From contig NZ_FNDR01000004.1 of the NCBI RefSeq assembly GCF_900099805.1, forward strand, positions 248,001 to 312,000: DNA of 64,000 nt, given 5' to 3'. The notes beneath the pieces are model-generated. The model was not told where the DNA came from and made no database searches. It saw only the letters and a program-made list of their open reading frames with translations. The stretch is from Variovorax sp. OV700 (lineage in GTDB: Bacteria; Pseudomonadota; Gammaproteobacteria; Burkholderiales; Burkholderiaceae_C). Position 1 is the first letter of the stretch; every line of letters begins with the position of its first letter. The translations under genes and the position numbers were made by a program. Shown piece after piece: positions 29,979 to 40,300 of this stretch.

Positions 29979-29992
29979 TTACTCTTGGTTAT
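29977..29992 (+). promoter_or_regulatory. Candidate PcaQ operator
   Basis: AATTAC-TCTT-GGTTAT has one perfect half of the known PcaQ site, whose form I recall as ATAACC-N4-GGTTAA read in either direction, and one degenerate half. It overlaps the pcaQ start and lies about 95 bases before pcaH. Confidence 0.4.
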
Positions 29993-30085
29993 TCAAAACG
30001 GATCAATCTTCAATTTACATCATCGGATGGGACTTCTAAAGTTCAGTCTCCAAAACTCGATCCGCCCCACCGCAGGAGACAACGC

Positions 30086-30811
30086 ATGTCGACCCCAACC
30101 AAGGCATCCCCCGCCATCCTCACGCCGCGCGACTGGCAAGCCCACCCCTCTTACGTCTACCCCGGCTACAAGTCGACCGTGAAGCGCGGTCCGCAGAAGC
30201 CCCTGGTTCCACTGAAGGCCTCGCTGGGCGAGCTGCAGCAGCCGGTCTACGGCCACGACAGCATCGGCGCTCTCGACCACGACCTGACGCGCAATGCACG
30301 CAAGAACGGCGAGCCCCTCGGCGAACGCATGATCCTTACCGGCCAGGTGCTGGACGAGCGCCGCCGCCCGGTGGCCAACACGCTGGTCGAGATCTGGCAG
30401 GCCAACGCCGCGGGCCGCTACGTGCACAAGGTCGACCAGCACGATGCACCGCTCGACCCCAACTTCCTGGGCGCGGGCCGCTGCCTGACCGACAGCGAGG
30501 GCCGCTACCGCTTCCTCACAATCAAGCCCGGCGCATACCCTTGGGGCAACCACCCCAACGCCTGGCGTCCGCAGCACATCCACATGTCGCTGTTCGGCCA
30601 GAGCTTTGCGAGCCGCCTGGTCACGCAGATGTACTTTCCCGGCGATCCGCTGATGCAGTACGACCCCATGATCACCGGCACGCCGGAGCGCTACCGCAAC
30701 CGGCTGATCGCCGACTTCAGCCTCGACATCACCGAAGAAGGCTATGCGCTGGGCTACCAGTTCGACGTCGTGCTGCGCGGCGCCGACGAAACCCCATTCG
30801 AGAACCGTTGA
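30086..30811 (+). CDS. pcaH: Protocatechuate 3,4-dioxygenase beta subunit
   Basis: Iron(III) intradiol dioxygenase subunit that opens protocatechuate to 3-carboxy-cis,cis-muconate, with PcaG. 241 residues. The four iron ligands are visible: Tyr112 (GRYVHK), Tyr151 (GAYPWGN), His164 and His166 (QHIHM). The 39-residue gap between the two Tyr matches the Pseudomonas putida enzyme (Tyr408/Tyr447). A CAGGAG site precedes the ATG. pcaG follows 20 bases later. Confidence 0.97.
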   Translation: MSTPTKASPAILTPRDWQAHPSYVYPGYKSTVKRGPQKPLVPLKASLGELQQPVYGHDSIGALDHDLTRNARKNGEPLGERMILTGQVLDERRRPVANTLVEIWQANAAGRYVHKVDQHDAPLDPNFLGAGRCLTDSEGRYRFLTIKPGAYPWGNHPNAWRPQHIHMSLFGQSFASRLVTQMYFPGDPLMQYDPMITGTPERYRNRLIADFSLDITEEGYALGYQFDVVLRGADETPFENR

Positions 30812-30831
30812 GCAAGAAGGAGACACACACC

Positions 30832-31440
30832 ATGTTGATGAGCACACAGGAAGCCGACTTCGGCCAGACCCCCTCCCAGACGGTGGGCCCCTACTTCGCC
30901 TACGGCCTCACCGCCGCCCAGTACGGCTATGACTTCGACCAGCCTTTCGACGCCGTCGTGGCGCTGGACAATGCCGCCGGCGAGCGCATCCGGCTCGAAG
31001 GCCGCGTGATCGACGGCGACGGCAACCCCATTAACGATGCGCTGGTCGAGATCAGCCAGCCCGACGGCAAAGGCCGCTATCCGCAGACGCCGGCCGAGGC
31101 GCGCGAGATCGGCTTTCGCGCCTTCGGACGCGCGGGCACGGGCACCGATTTGCAGAACCGCTTCGTGTTCCACACCGTGAAGCCGGGCGCGGAATCGCCG
31201 GGCGAGGCACCGCACGTCAACGTGATCGTGCTGATGCGCGGCCTGCTGCTGCATGCGTTCACGCGCGTGTATTTCGGCGACGAGGCCGAAGCCAACGCCA
31301 AGGACGCCGTGCTGGCCAGCGTGCCGGCCGAGCGCCGCCACACGCTGATTGCCGAGCGCGTGGAGCAAGGCGGCGCGGTGAGCTACCGCTTCGACATCCG
31401 CATGCAGGGTGCTGACGAAACGGTGTTCTTCGACGTCTGA
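30832..31440 (+). CDS. pcaG: Protocatechuate 3,4-dioxygenase alpha subunit
   Basis: 202 residues from ATG 30832 with AAGGAG 10 bases upstream (ATG 30838 is also possible). The start QTPSQTVGPYFAYGLT and PGEAPHVNVIVLMRGLL are typical of PcaG. The alpha subunit lacks the iron ligands but completes the active site. No other pca genes follow; a terminator ends the unit. Confidence 0.96.
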   Translation: MLMSTQEADFGQTPSQTVGPYFAYGLTAAQYGYDFDQPFDAVVALDNAAGERIRLEGRVIDGDGNPINDALVEISQPDGKGRYPQTPAEAREIGFRAFGRAGTGTDLQNRFVFHTVKPGAESPGEAPHVNVIVLMRGLLLHAFTRVYFGDEAEANAKDAVLASVPAERRHTLIAERVEQGGAVSYRFDIRMQGADETVFFDV

Positions 31441-31456
31441 CCTCGGCTCCGGACGC

Positions 31457-31485
31457 AAAAAAGCCCGCTCGATGCGGGCTTTTTC
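31457..31485. terminator. Bidirectional intrinsic terminator
   Basis: AAAAAAGCCCGC, a 5-base loop, and GCGGGCTTTTT form a GC-rich stem with A and T runs on both sides. It lies between the convergent pcaG and cytochrome c genes and can serve both. Confidence 0.92.
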
Positions 31486-31510
31486 ACGGGAGAAGAGTGC
31501 TGCCTGCGTC

Positions 31511-32203
31511 TTACTGCGCGCCGTGATGGATGCGCGATTCCGGCACCGTCTTGAGTTCGCCGGGCAGCGAGCTGATGTAGCTGGCGAGCGTCTTGAGTTC
31601 GGCGTTGGTGAACTTCTTGGGCTCGACTTGCTGCGCCATCACCGCACTTGAACGGCCCAGGTGCAGGTTGTTCTTGACGCGGTATGACTTGAGCGCCACG
31701 AAGAGGTAGTCGGCATGCTGGCCGGCCAGCTTGGGGACCGTGCCATCGTTGGGCGTGTTGAAATTGGCGCCGTGGCACTTGGTGCAGCTGTTGTCCTTGT
31801 CGCGCGACACCAGAGCCTGCACGTTCTCAGGCATGGGCTTGGCCAGCGCGGCCGGCGGTGCGTCGCCTTCCTTCAGGCCCAGCTGGCTGTAGTAGGCGGC
31901 CACATCGGCGATGTCCTGGTCTTTCAGGGTGTCGGCAATGGCGCGCATGGTGGGGTGTTTGCGATCGCCGCCCTTGTAGGCGTTGAGGGCCGAGGTGATG
32001 TAGCTGGCGCTCTGGCCGGCAATCATGGGCACCTTGTGGATCTCCGGAAAGCTGGCCTGGTAGCCAATGATGCCGTGGCAGCCCACGCACATCGCAACCT
32101 TCTTGGCGCCGTCCTGGGCATTGCCCGTGACTTGCTGGGCTTGCGCCGAGACCGTCACGCAAGCGACAGCGAAGGCAAACATCGTGGTCAACAACTTGTT
32201 CAT
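31511..32203 (-). CDS. Dihaem c4-type cytochrome c
   Basis: Periplasmic electron carrier. 230 residues from ATG 32203: a signal peptide (TTMFAFAVACVTVSAQAQ) and two cytochrome c domains with haem sites CVGCH (N-terminal) and CTKCH (C-terminal). Met residues that could be axial ligands occur in each domain (HPTMRAIA and SSAVMAQQ). The layout and length fit cytochrome c4. The gene is divergent from the MoxR gene with 161 bases between. Confidence 0.92.
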   Translation of the reverse strand: MNKLLTTMFAFAVACVTVSAQAQQVTGNAQDGAKKVAMCVGCHGIIGYQASFPEIHKVPMIAGQSASYITSALNAYKGGDRKHPTMRAIADTLKDQDIADVAAYYSQLGLKEGDAPPAALAKPMPENVQALVSRDKDNSCTKCHGANFNTPNDGTVPKLAGQHADYLFVALKSYRVKNNLHLGRSSAVMAQQVEPKKFTNAELKTLASYISSLPGELKTVPESRIHHGAQ

Positions 32204-32364
32204 TTTGCGCGCACAATCTCGTGGAGCTACAGTTTTTCGAATCAACATTCGATTATATGCAAGGGTCCTCCGGGAACCCTCGCCGGCCGTCCAAAGGCCG
32301 CGCAAAGCGAATCGAGTGTGTTCTTTTCTCCACCCGGCCTCCTCCACCTGCTTGCGTTCCACTC

Positions 32365-33219
32365 ATGAAATTCAAGGGCTCAGACAACTACGTCGCCACT
32401 CAGGACCTGATGCTGGCAGTCAATGCCGCCATCACGCTCAAACGTCCGCTGCTCGTCAAGGGCGAACCCGGCACGGGCAAGACCATGCTGGCCGAGGAAG
32501 TGGCGCAGGCGCTCGACCTGCCGCTCCTGCAGTGGCACATCAAGTCGACCACCAAGGCCCAGCAGGGCCTGTATGAATACGATGCCGTGAGCCGCCTGCG
32601 CGACTCGCAGCTCAAGGACGTGGACGGCGGCGAGCGCGTCAAGGACATCCAGAACTACATCGTCAAGGGTGTGCTCTGGCAGGCCTTCACGGCCGACCAG
32701 CCGGTGGCGCTGCTCATCGACGAGATCGACAAGGCCGACATCGAGTTTCCGAACGACCTGCTGCGCGAAATCGACCGCATGGAGTTCTACTGCTACGAAA
32801 CGCGCGAGCTCATCCGCGCAAAGCACCGGCCGGTGGTGTTCATCACCTCCAACAACGAAAAGGAGCTGCCCGACGCCTTCTTGCGCCGCTGCTTCTTCCA
32901 CTACATCAAGTTCCCGGACGCCGAGACGATGAAGAACATCGTGGCGGTGCACTTCCCCGGCCTCAAGCAGGAACTGCTCACGTCCGCGATGAAGACCTTC
33001 TACGACGTGCGCAACCTGCCCGGCCTCAAGAAGAAGCCTTCCACCTCCGAACTGCTCGACTGGCTCAAGCTGCTGGTGGCCGAAGACATTCCGATCGAGG
33101 CCCTGCAGAGCAAGGACGACAAGGTTGCCGTGCCGCCGCTGGTGGGTGCGCTGCTCAAGAACGAGCAGGACGTGACCTTGTTCGAGAAGCTCGTCTTCAT
33201 GCAGCGCAACAACCGATGA
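32365..33219 (+). CDS. MoxR-family AAA+ ATPase
   Basis: 284 residues from ATG 32365; the open frame extends upstream without support. Walker A is GEPGTGKTM near residue 36, Walker B VALLIDEIDKADIEF, and an arginine-finger region VFITSNNEKELPDAFLRRCFFHYI. MoxR ATPases act as chaperones together with VWA-domain proteins; a CoxE-like VWA protein is encoded three genes downstream. The target enzyme is unknown. Confidence 0.93.
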   Translation: MKFKGSDNYVATQDLMLAVNAAITLKRPLLVKGEPGTGKTMLAEEVAQALDLPLLQWHIKSTTKAQQGLYEYDAVSRLRDSQLKDVDGGERVKDIQNYIVKGVLWQAFTADQPVALLIDEIDKADIEFPNDLLREIDRMEFYCYETRELIRAKHRPVVFITSNNEKELPDAFLRRCFFHYIKFPDAETMKNIVAVHFPGLKQELLTSAMKTFYDVRNLPGLKKKPSTSELLDWLKLLVAEDIPIEALQSKDDKVAVPPLVGALLKNEQDVTLFEKLVFMQRNNR

Positions 33220-33224
33220 GCCAG

Positions 33225-33250
33225 CCCCCGCCCGGCCGCTCCGAAGGGGG
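33225..33250. repeat. CCCCC/GGGGG intergenic hairpin
   Basis: CCCCCGCCCGG ... CCGAAGGGGG between the MoxR gene and the next small gene resembles GC-rich intergenic elements common in Comamonadaceae. It occurs once clearly in this window, so repetition in the genome is an inference. Confidence 0.3.
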
Positions 33251-33283
33251 CTCGCACCGCAGTGCAAAGCACGGAGGTTGCCT

Positions 33284-33532
33284 TTGACCCGCCAGGCCCC
33301 GCATCCGGTCGGCCAGTTGCTCAAGCTGGGCGTGGCGCAGGCCGTGCTGTTCGTGGCCGGTGCGCTGCTCGGCCGCTGGATCGGGCTCCAGCTGGGGCTG
33401 GATGCCTTCGGGCCCAACGGCTACGGTAACCGTGAGATCTTCGGCATCCTGCTGATCGGCGTGGGCGGTGGCGGCGGCGTGCAGCTGGCCCGGGCCTGGT
33501 ACGACCGCAAGTACGGCAAGCCAAGAGGCTGA
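33284..33532 (+). CDS. Small hypothetical membrane protein
   Basis: 82 residues from TTG 33284, chosen because GGAGG lies 6 bases upstream; TTG 33278 would overlap that site. Two hydrophobic segments (LKLGVAQAVLFVAGALLGRWIGL and IFGILLIGVGGGGGVQLARA) suggest two membrane helices. Sits between MoxR and GNAT genes in the same direction. No family recognised. Confidence 0.65.
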   Translation: MTRQAPHPVGQLLKLGVAQAVLFVAGALLGRWIGLQLGLDAFGPNGYGNREIFGILLIGVGGGGGVQLARAWYDRKYGKPRG

Positions 33533-33557
33533 AAAACAATTTCGAGGGGTGTTGAAG

Positions 33558-34154
33558 ATGGCGTTCGTCGAACCTGTCACGCTGAAGGCCCGCGACTTGG
33601 CGCTGGTGCCGCTTTCGCTCGGCCATGAAGAGGGCCTTCGCGCCGCCGCGGCCGATGGCGAACTGTGGAACCTGCGCGTCACCTCGGTGCCCGAGCCGCA
33701 TGAAACCCGCGCCTACATCGAGACCGCCCTGCAGGGCCGCGAAGCCGGCCAGCGCTTTGCGTTTGCCGTGACCGAGGCCGAAAGCGGCACCGTGCTCGGC
33801 AGCACCAGCTTCCACGACATCCTGCCTGCCGTGAAGCGCGTGGAGATCGGCTACACCTGGTACGCCAAACGGTGCCAGCGCACGCACGTCAACACCACCT
33901 GCAAGCTGCTCATGCTGACGCACGCCTTCGATACCCTCGGCTGCAACGTGGTGGGCTGGCGCACCGACAATTTCAACTTCGCTTCGCAGCAAGCCATCGA
34001 GCGGCTGGGCGCAAGAAAAGACGGCGTCATTCGCGGCCATGCCATGCGCCGCGACGGCACCATCCGCGACACCGTCATGTACAGCCTGCGCTCGGGCGAG
34101 TGGCCCGAGGTGAAGGCCCAGTTGCTCTACCTGCTCGACAAGCCGCGAAGCTGA
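33558..34154 (+). CDS. GNAT-family N-acetyltransferase (RimJ/RimL type)
   Basis: 198 residues from ATG 33558. The RimJ/RimL-type GNAT fold is visible: FAVTEAESGTVLGSTSF, VEIGYTWYAKRCQRTHVNT (acetyl-CoA region) and LGCNVVGWRTDNFNFASQQAIERLGARKDG (cited in part). The pattern is that of enzymes acting on protein N-termini or small amines. The substrate is not evident. The VWA gene starts 25 bases after the stop. Confidence 0.88.
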   Translation: MAFVEPVTLKARDLALVPLSLGHEEGLRAAAADGELWNLRVTSVPEPHETRAYIETALQGREAGQRFAFAVTEAESGTVLGSTSFHDILPAVKRVEIGYTWYAKRCQRTHVNTTCKLLMLTHAFDTLGCNVVGWRTDNFNFASQQAIERLGARKDGVIRGHAMRRDGTIRDTVMYSLRSGEWPEVKAQLLYLLDKPRS

Positions 34155-34179
34155 AGACAAGCCCAAGGAAAGCCCGACC

Positions 34180-35367
34180 ATGCTGATCGATTTCTTCTAC
34201 ACGCTGCGCTCGGCCAAGCTGCCGGTCTCGGTCAAGGAATACCTCACGCTGCTCGAGGCGCTGCAGGCAGACGTGGTGGGGCCCAACTCCGACGGCGCCT
34301 TTGGCCTCGATGACTTCTACTATCTCTCGCGTACCGCGCTGGTCAAGGACGAGAAGCACTACGACAAGTTCGACCGCGCCTTTGCCGCCTACTTCAAGGG
34401 CGTGGAGATGCTGGCCGACTTCACCAAGGAAGTGCCGCTCGACTGGCTCCGCAAGACGCTGGAGCGCGAGTTCACTGCCGAAGAAAAAGCCAAGATCGAG
34501 AAGATGGGCTGGGACGAGCTCATGGAAACGCTCAAGAAGCGCTTCGAAGAGCAGAAGGAACGCCACGAGGGCGGCAGCAAGTGGATCGGCACCGGCGGCA
34601 CCTCGCCCTTCGGCCACGGCGGCTACAACCCGCAGGGCGTGCGCATCGGCGGTGCTGGCAAGAACAAGAGCGCTGTGAAGGTGTGGGACCAGCGCGCCTA
34701 CAAGGACTACGACGACAGTCAGGAGCTGGGCACGCGCAACATCAAGGTGGCGCTGCGGCGGCTGCGCAAGTTCGCGCGCGAAGGCCATGAAGAAGAGCTG
34801 GACCTGGACGACACCATCCACTCCACCGCCGCCAATGCCGGCTACCTCGACATCAAGATGCGGCCCGAGCGCCACAACAACGTCAAGGTGCTGCTGCTGA
34901 TGGACGTGGGCGGCACCATGGACGAGCACATCCAGCGCGTGGAAGAACTGTTCTCGGCCGTGAAGACCGAGTTCAAGCACCTGGAGTTCTATTACTTCCA
35001 CAACTGCGTGTACGACTTCATGTGGAAGAACAACAAGCGCCGCTTCTCCGAGAAGTTCGCGACCTGGGACATCCTGCGCAAGTACAACAAGGACTACAAG
35101 CTCATCTTCGTCGGCGACGCGACCATGAGCCCCTACGAGATCCTGCAGCCTGGCGGCAGCGTGGAATACAACAACGAGGAAGCCGGCGCCGAATGGGTCC
35201 AGCGCCTCACGCACGCCTTTCCCAAGTTCGCGTGGATCAATCCCGAGCCGCAGGGCGTGTGGCAATACCGCCAGAGCATTGCCGTGATGCAGCAGCTCAT
35301 GTCGAACCGCATGTATCCGCTCACGCTGCGGGGCCTCGAAGACGCGATGCGAATGCTTTCGAAGTAA
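34180..35367 (+). CDS. VWA-domain protein (CoxE-like), MoxR partner
   Basis: 395 residues. The N-terminal ~200 residues are helical and charged. The C-terminal half is a von Willebrand A-like domain with the metal-site motif DVGGTM where an intact MIDAS has DxSxS, so both serines are changed (Gly and Thr). CoxE-like proteins act with a MoxR ATPase in enzyme maturation; that ATPase is encoded at 32365. The start ATG follows a weak AAGGAAAG site. Confidence 0.88.
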   Translation: MLIDFFYTLRSAKLPVSVKEYLTLLEALQADVVGPNSDGAFGLDDFYYLSRTALVKDEKHYDKFDRAFAAYFKGVEMLADFTKEVPLDWLRKTLEREFTAEEKAKIEKMGWDELMETLKKRFEEQKERHEGGSKWIGTGGTSPFGHGGYNPQGVRIGGAGKNKSAVKVWDQRAYKDYDDSQELGTRNIKVALRRLRKFAREGHEEELDLDDTIHSTAANAGYLDIKMRPERHNNVKVLLLMDVGGTMDEHIQRVEELFSAVKTEFKHLEFYYFHNCVYDFMWKNNKRRFSEKFATWDILRKYNKDYKLIFVGDATMSPYEILQPGGSVEYNNEEAGAEWVQRLTHAFPKFAWINPEPQGVWQYRQSIAVMQQLMSNRMYPLTLRGLEDAMRMLSK

Positions 35368-35439
35368 GGCGGCGTGCGGCATGCGCCTCTGTTTCCGGAT
35401 GCTTCCGGAGCCGGCGCGCCTTGCTGTCAAAATCCGCCC

Positions 35440-37368
35440 ATGTTCAGGGTGGTCCCAGTCTTTGCGCCGGCGTGGTTGCCGGCTTTGCTTTTTTTCGGCG
35501 TCCTGCTTCTGCAAGGATGCAGCCTGCTGCCGAAAAAAGAAGCCGCAGCGGACACCACTGCCCCGGCCCTGGTGCGCAGCGGCGATACCGCCGCCGATGA
35601 AACCGGCAAAGATGGCGACAAGGGCGCACGGCGTGCTGCATTCACCGTCGACGTGCGCGGGCCCGACAACGTGCGCGAATACCTCGCGCTGCATCTGGAC
35701 ATCCAGCGCTACCGCGAGCTCGACGACCTGGGCGCCACCGAGATCTCGCGGCTCATGGTGGCGGCGGAAACCAACGCTCGCGAACTGCTCGGCACGCTGG
35801 GCTACTTCACGCCCACGCTGACGCTCGAGCTCAACGAAACACCGGCCAGCACCAAGGCTCCGCGCGAGATCGTCATCACGGTGGAGCCGGGCGAGCTCAC
35901 CCGCGTGAGCAACGTGCAGCTCAGTTACGGCGGCGCGATTGCAGACGACCCCACCGCCGAGGCCCAGCGCGATTCGATCCGCACCGCCTGGGCGCTTCGG
36001 CCCGGCCTGCCCTTCACGCAGCAGGGCTGGGACAACGCCAAGGCCACGGCCTTGCGCAGCCTCACGGCCAAGCGCTTTCCCACCGGCAGCATCGAGGTGA
36101 GCCGCGCCGAGGTCGATGCCGACCGGCAGGAGGCCCGGCTCAGCGCCACCTACCAGTCGGGCCCCGCCTACCGCTTCGGCCCGCTGGTGCTGCGCGGCAC
36201 CGAACGCTACGACACCGACGGTGCGCGCCGCATCGCGCAGCTCCCCACCGGCACCGACTACGACCAGCAGAAGCTGCTCGATGCCCAGCAGCGCCTGGCC
36301 AGCAGCGGCTACTACGACTCGGTGTTTCTCACGCTCGACACCGAGAGCGGCAACCCGCTGGCGGCGCCGGTGATCGCGCAGCTGCGCGAAGCCCCCATGC
36401 AGAAGGTGGTGCTGGGCGCCGGCTTCACCACCGACAGCGGTCCGCGCCTGTCCGTCGACCACATTCACAACCAGCTGCCGCTGCTGGGTTGGCGCGCGGT
36501 CTCGCGCCTGTCGGTCGACAGCGACGTCAAGTCGCTCTCGACCGAATGGAATGCCATTCCCGACGATCGGGGATGGCGCTGGTTCGCGGGCGCCGGGCTC
36601 AAGAGCGAGACCTCGGGCAGCTACGTGGTCGACAGTGGCCGCGTGCGCAGCGGGCGCAGCAAGTCGAGCGGCCACATCGACCGCAGCTACTTCCTGCAAT
36701 ACGACTACGCGCAGAACCGCGGCACCAACGCCCCGCCCTCGGCCTCCGCCGTAACCGCCAACTGGGGCTGGACCGGCCGTTATTTCGACGACAACGCCCA
36801 GCCGACGCGAGGCTTCGGCCTGGCGCTCGAACTGGCCGCGGGCTACACGCTGACCGGCGAGCAGCTGCCTTTCACGCGCACCTATGCACGCTGGCTCGGC
36901 GTGCTGCCGGTGGGCTTCTCGGAGGACCGGGACGCCGCCACCCTGGCGCGCCGCAGCCGCGTCCAACTGCGCGCCGAAGCCGGCGCCGTGTCCGCCAAGG
37001 ACAGCGCGCAGGTCCCCTCCACGCTGATGTTCCTGACCGGCGGCGACACCACGGTGCGCGGCTACAGCTACCGCCAGATCGGCACCGTGCGCAGCGACGG
37101 CCAGATCGTGGCGGGACGCTACCTCGGCGTCGTGAGCGCCGAGTGGCAGCGGCCCTTCGTCTACAAAGACAAGCTCACCGAATGGGAGAGCGTGGTGTTC
37201 GTCGATGCCGGCGCGGTGGCCGACAAGCCCGGCGAACTCAAGCCGAAGGTCGGCGTGGGCGTGGGCGCGCGCTGGCGCAGCCCGGTCGGGCCGGTGCAGG
37301 CCGATCTTGCCTATGGGGTGGACACGAAGAAGTTCCGCCTTCACTTCCGCCTCGGGTTCACCTTCTGA
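35440..37368 (+). CDS. tamA: TamA-type outer-membrane assembly protein (Omp85 family)
   Basis: 642 residues from ATG 35440. A signal sequence ends in LLLQGC, a lipobox, so the N-terminus may be lipidated, unusual for classical TamA. POTRA-like domains follow (about 60-330) and then the Omp85 beta-barrel with GGDTTVRGYSYRQIG, the family VRGY motif, and a C-terminal Phe (LGFTF). It works with TamB in moving proteins or lipids to the outer membrane. tamB follows after 14 bases. Confidence 0.92.
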   Translation: MFRVVPVFAPAWLPALLFFGVLLLQGCSLLPKKEAAADTTAPALVRSGDTAADETGKDGDKGARRAAFTVDVRGPDNVREYLALHLDIQRYRELDDLGATEISRLMVAAETNARELLGTLGYFTPTLTLELNETPASTKAPREIVITVEPGELTRVSNVQLSYGGAIADDPTAEAQRDSIRTAWALRPGLPFTQQGWDNAKATALRSLTAKRFPTGSIEVSRAEVDADRQEARLSATYQSGPAYRFGPLVLRGTERYDTDGARRIAQLPTGTDYDQQKLLDAQQRLASSGYYDSVFLTLDTESGNPLAAPVIAQLREAPMQKVVLGAGFTTDSGPRLSVDHIHNQLPLLGWRAVSRLSVDSDVKSLSTEWNAIPDDRGWRWFAGAGLKSETSGSYVVDSGRVRSGRSKSSGHIDRSYFLQYDYAQNRGTNAPPSASAVTANWGWTGRYFDDNAQPTRGFGLALELAAGYTLTGEQLPFTRTYARWLGVLPVGFSEDRDAATLARRSRVQLRAEAGAVSAKDSAQVPSTLMFLTGGDTTVRGYSYRQIGTVRSDGQIVAGRYLGVVSAEWQRPFVYKDKLTEWESVVFVDAGAVADKPGELKPKVGVGVGARWRSPVGPVQADLAYGVDTKKFRLHFRLGFTF

Positions 37369-37382
37369 CGCGCGCCCCATCG

Positions 37383-40300
37383 ATGCAGACAGACGCCGAA
37401 CCCCAGCCCCAAGAAGCCGCGCCGCGCGCACGGCGTTCGCGCACGCGGCGCGCGCTGCGTGCGCTCGGTTGGACGATCGGAGGCCTGCTGGCGCTGGTGC
37501 TCGTTGTGGGCGCGGGCGCATGGTGGTGGCTCGGCTCCAACCAGTCGCTGGCCTTCGCGCTGGCCAGGGTCGCGCTCTACCTGCCTGCCGGCCAGTCGCT
37601 TGAAAGCCGCGATGTCACGGGCTCGCTGCGCACGGGCGGGCGCATCGGCTGGCTGCGCTGGCAAAGCGAGAAGCTGGCCGTCGAGGTACATGACGCAGAC
37701 ATCGGCTGGCAGCTTGGGCCGCTGTTCCAGCGCAAGCTGCAATTGGGTGAGGTGCATGCGGCACAGCTTCTCATTGAACGCCGCGGCCCGCCGAGCGACA
37801 CGCCCACCGAGCCGCTCGAACAGCTCGCGCTGCCCATCGAAGTCGACCTGCCGTTTCGCATCGACGAAGTGCGCTGGGCCGGTCCGCCGGCACTGCAGGC
37901 GAATCAGCTCACGGGCAGCTACCGCTATACCGCCGCACACCACCAGCTGGAGGTCAAGGGCGTCGACATTGCCGAAGGCCACTACAGCGCGCGCGTGAAC
38001 TTGCAGGGCCCCGCGCCGATGGCGCTCGACGCCACGCTGAACGGCCACGTGAAGGCGCCGTTGGCCGAAGGCCGCAGCATCGACGTGCTGGCCGAAGCCG
38101 CGATCAAGGGCAAGCTCGCAGGCGCCGATGCGCGGCTGCAGATAGCCGCCGAGCTGAAGCCGGTCGAGCCCGACGCCGAAGCGCCCATGGAAGCCAAGCT
38201 GCAAGCCAATGTCGCGCCCTGGCTGCCGCAGCCCGTCATCGATGCGAAGGCCGACCTTCGCAACGTCGATGCGGCCGCGCTCTGGCCCGGCGCTCCGAAG
38301 ACACGCCTCACCGGAACGGTCGAACTGCAGCCCGATTCGCCCACCGGCCCCGCCGCCTGGCAGGCCTCGGCCAGCATCCGCAACGCGGTGCCCGGGCCGT
38401 GGGACAAGGGCGCGCTGCCGGTCGAAGAGGTCCAGGCGCGCGTGGGCTTCGACGGCACCAACTGGACGATTCCCGAAGCCATGCTGCGCGCAGGCGGCGG
38501 CCGCATCGAAGCCCAGGGCCGCTGGAGCCCCGTGCCCGCACCGTGGCAGGTGCGCGCCAACGTGCGCGGTGTGCGAGCGGGCCTGCTGCACAGCGAGCTT
38601 TCGGGCGCGCCGATCAGCGGTACGGCCACGGCACAGCAGCGCGAAGACACGATCGGCTTCGACGTGGCGCTCCGCGCCGCAGGTGGCGCCGGCAGCAAGG
38701 CGATGCCTGGCTTCGGCCTCGACCGCGTACTGGCCCAGGGGCAGTGGAAAAACCAGGTGCTGGACCTGCGTACGCTGCGCGTGCAGGCCGAAGGCGCCAG
38801 CATCGAGGGCAAGCTGCAGGTGCGCGTGGCCGAGCAGGCCGCGAGCGGCAAGCTCGACTTGGCGCTGCCGGGCGGCAGCGCGCAACTCGAAGGCCGCATC
38901 GCACCGGCGCAAGGGGCCGGTGACATCAAGGCACGCATCGACGACGCCGATGCCGCGCAGCGCTGGATCGAGGGCCTGCCCGAGCTGTCGAAGGTGTTCG
39001 CGGGCAAGAGCGCAAAGGGGTCCGCGCGGCTCGACGCAAGCTGGCAGGGCGGCTGGCAGACCATCCAGCGCCGGCTCGAGAACCCTGCCGCGCCTGCGCA
39101 GCGCGGCATCGCGGAGCCGAGTCTGAAGGCGTCGCTCGGTGTGCCGCAGCTCGAACTGCACATGCCTGCCGTCAACGGCAACGGCGAAACAGCGGCCGCC
39201 ACCACGGTGCAGCTGAAGGACCTGCGTGCGGACCTCGCCGGCAGCCTGGCCGAGGCGACGCTCGCGCTGCAGGGCGAAGCCACCACCGGCACGCAGAAGC
39301 TCACGGTCGATGCACGCGCTAGCGGTGGCCTTGCGGGTCCCAACCACTGGCGCGCCGCGCTCGCCAGCCTGCGCCTGCAAGCTCAGGACAGCGCGCGTTT
39401 CGGCACCGCCGCGGCGCCCTGGACCCTGGAGCTCGGCCGAGAAGTCACCGCCACCATCAAGACGAGCGGAAGCGGCGCCGCGAGCCGCCTCGATCTCGAA
39501 GCCTCGGCGGCCACCGCCACGCTGCGCGGACCGGCGCCCGGTACCGTTCGCATCGAATGGCAGCCGCTGCGCTTCACCCGCAGCGGCGTGGCGCCCAACC
39601 AGGCGTTTCGCATGCAGTCCAAAGGCAAGCTGCAAGGCCTTCCGATGGCATGGGCCGAAGCTTTCGGCGCGAGCACCACCTTCAATGAACTGGGCGTGAG
39701 CGGCGACCTGATGTTCGACGGCGACTGGGATATTGACGCCGGCGACACGCTCCGCGCCCATGCACGGCTCGCACGCCAGAGCGGCGACATTCGCGTGCAG
39801 GCCGGGGAGGCCGCGCTGGTCACGCGCATCACCAGCCGCGGCACCGGCACGGCCAGCGAGCGCACGATGAACTCCGCCACCGCGGTCGGGGCGGTCGCGC
39901 CCAACACGCCAGCCGGCTTGCGCCAGGCCGAACTGAGGCTCGATGCGCAAGGCGACGCGGTGCGCGCCACGCTGGCCTGGGACAGCGAACGCGCGGGCAA
40001 GATCGATGCCGAGCTCAACACGCGCATGCAGCAGCGCGCGAATGGCTGGCAGTGGGCGGCCGATGCGCCGCTGGCCGGCAACATCAAGGCCGCGCTGCCG
40101 AACCTGGGCGTGTGGTCGATGCTCGCGCCGCCCGGCTGGCGCATTGCAGGCACGCTGGATGCCGACGCCGCGCTCTCGGGCAACCGCGCCACGCCGCGCT
40201 GGAACGGCACGCTGGGCGCCGACAAACTCGCACTGCGCGCGCCGGTCGAAGGGCTGGACCTGCGCGATGGCCGCCTGCGCGCCACGCTCACCGGCACGCG

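Noticed and set aside
34075-37521. 1148-codon minus-strand frame across the VWA and tamA genes
   Set aside because: His/Ala/Val-rich antisense shadow crossing two well-supported genes.
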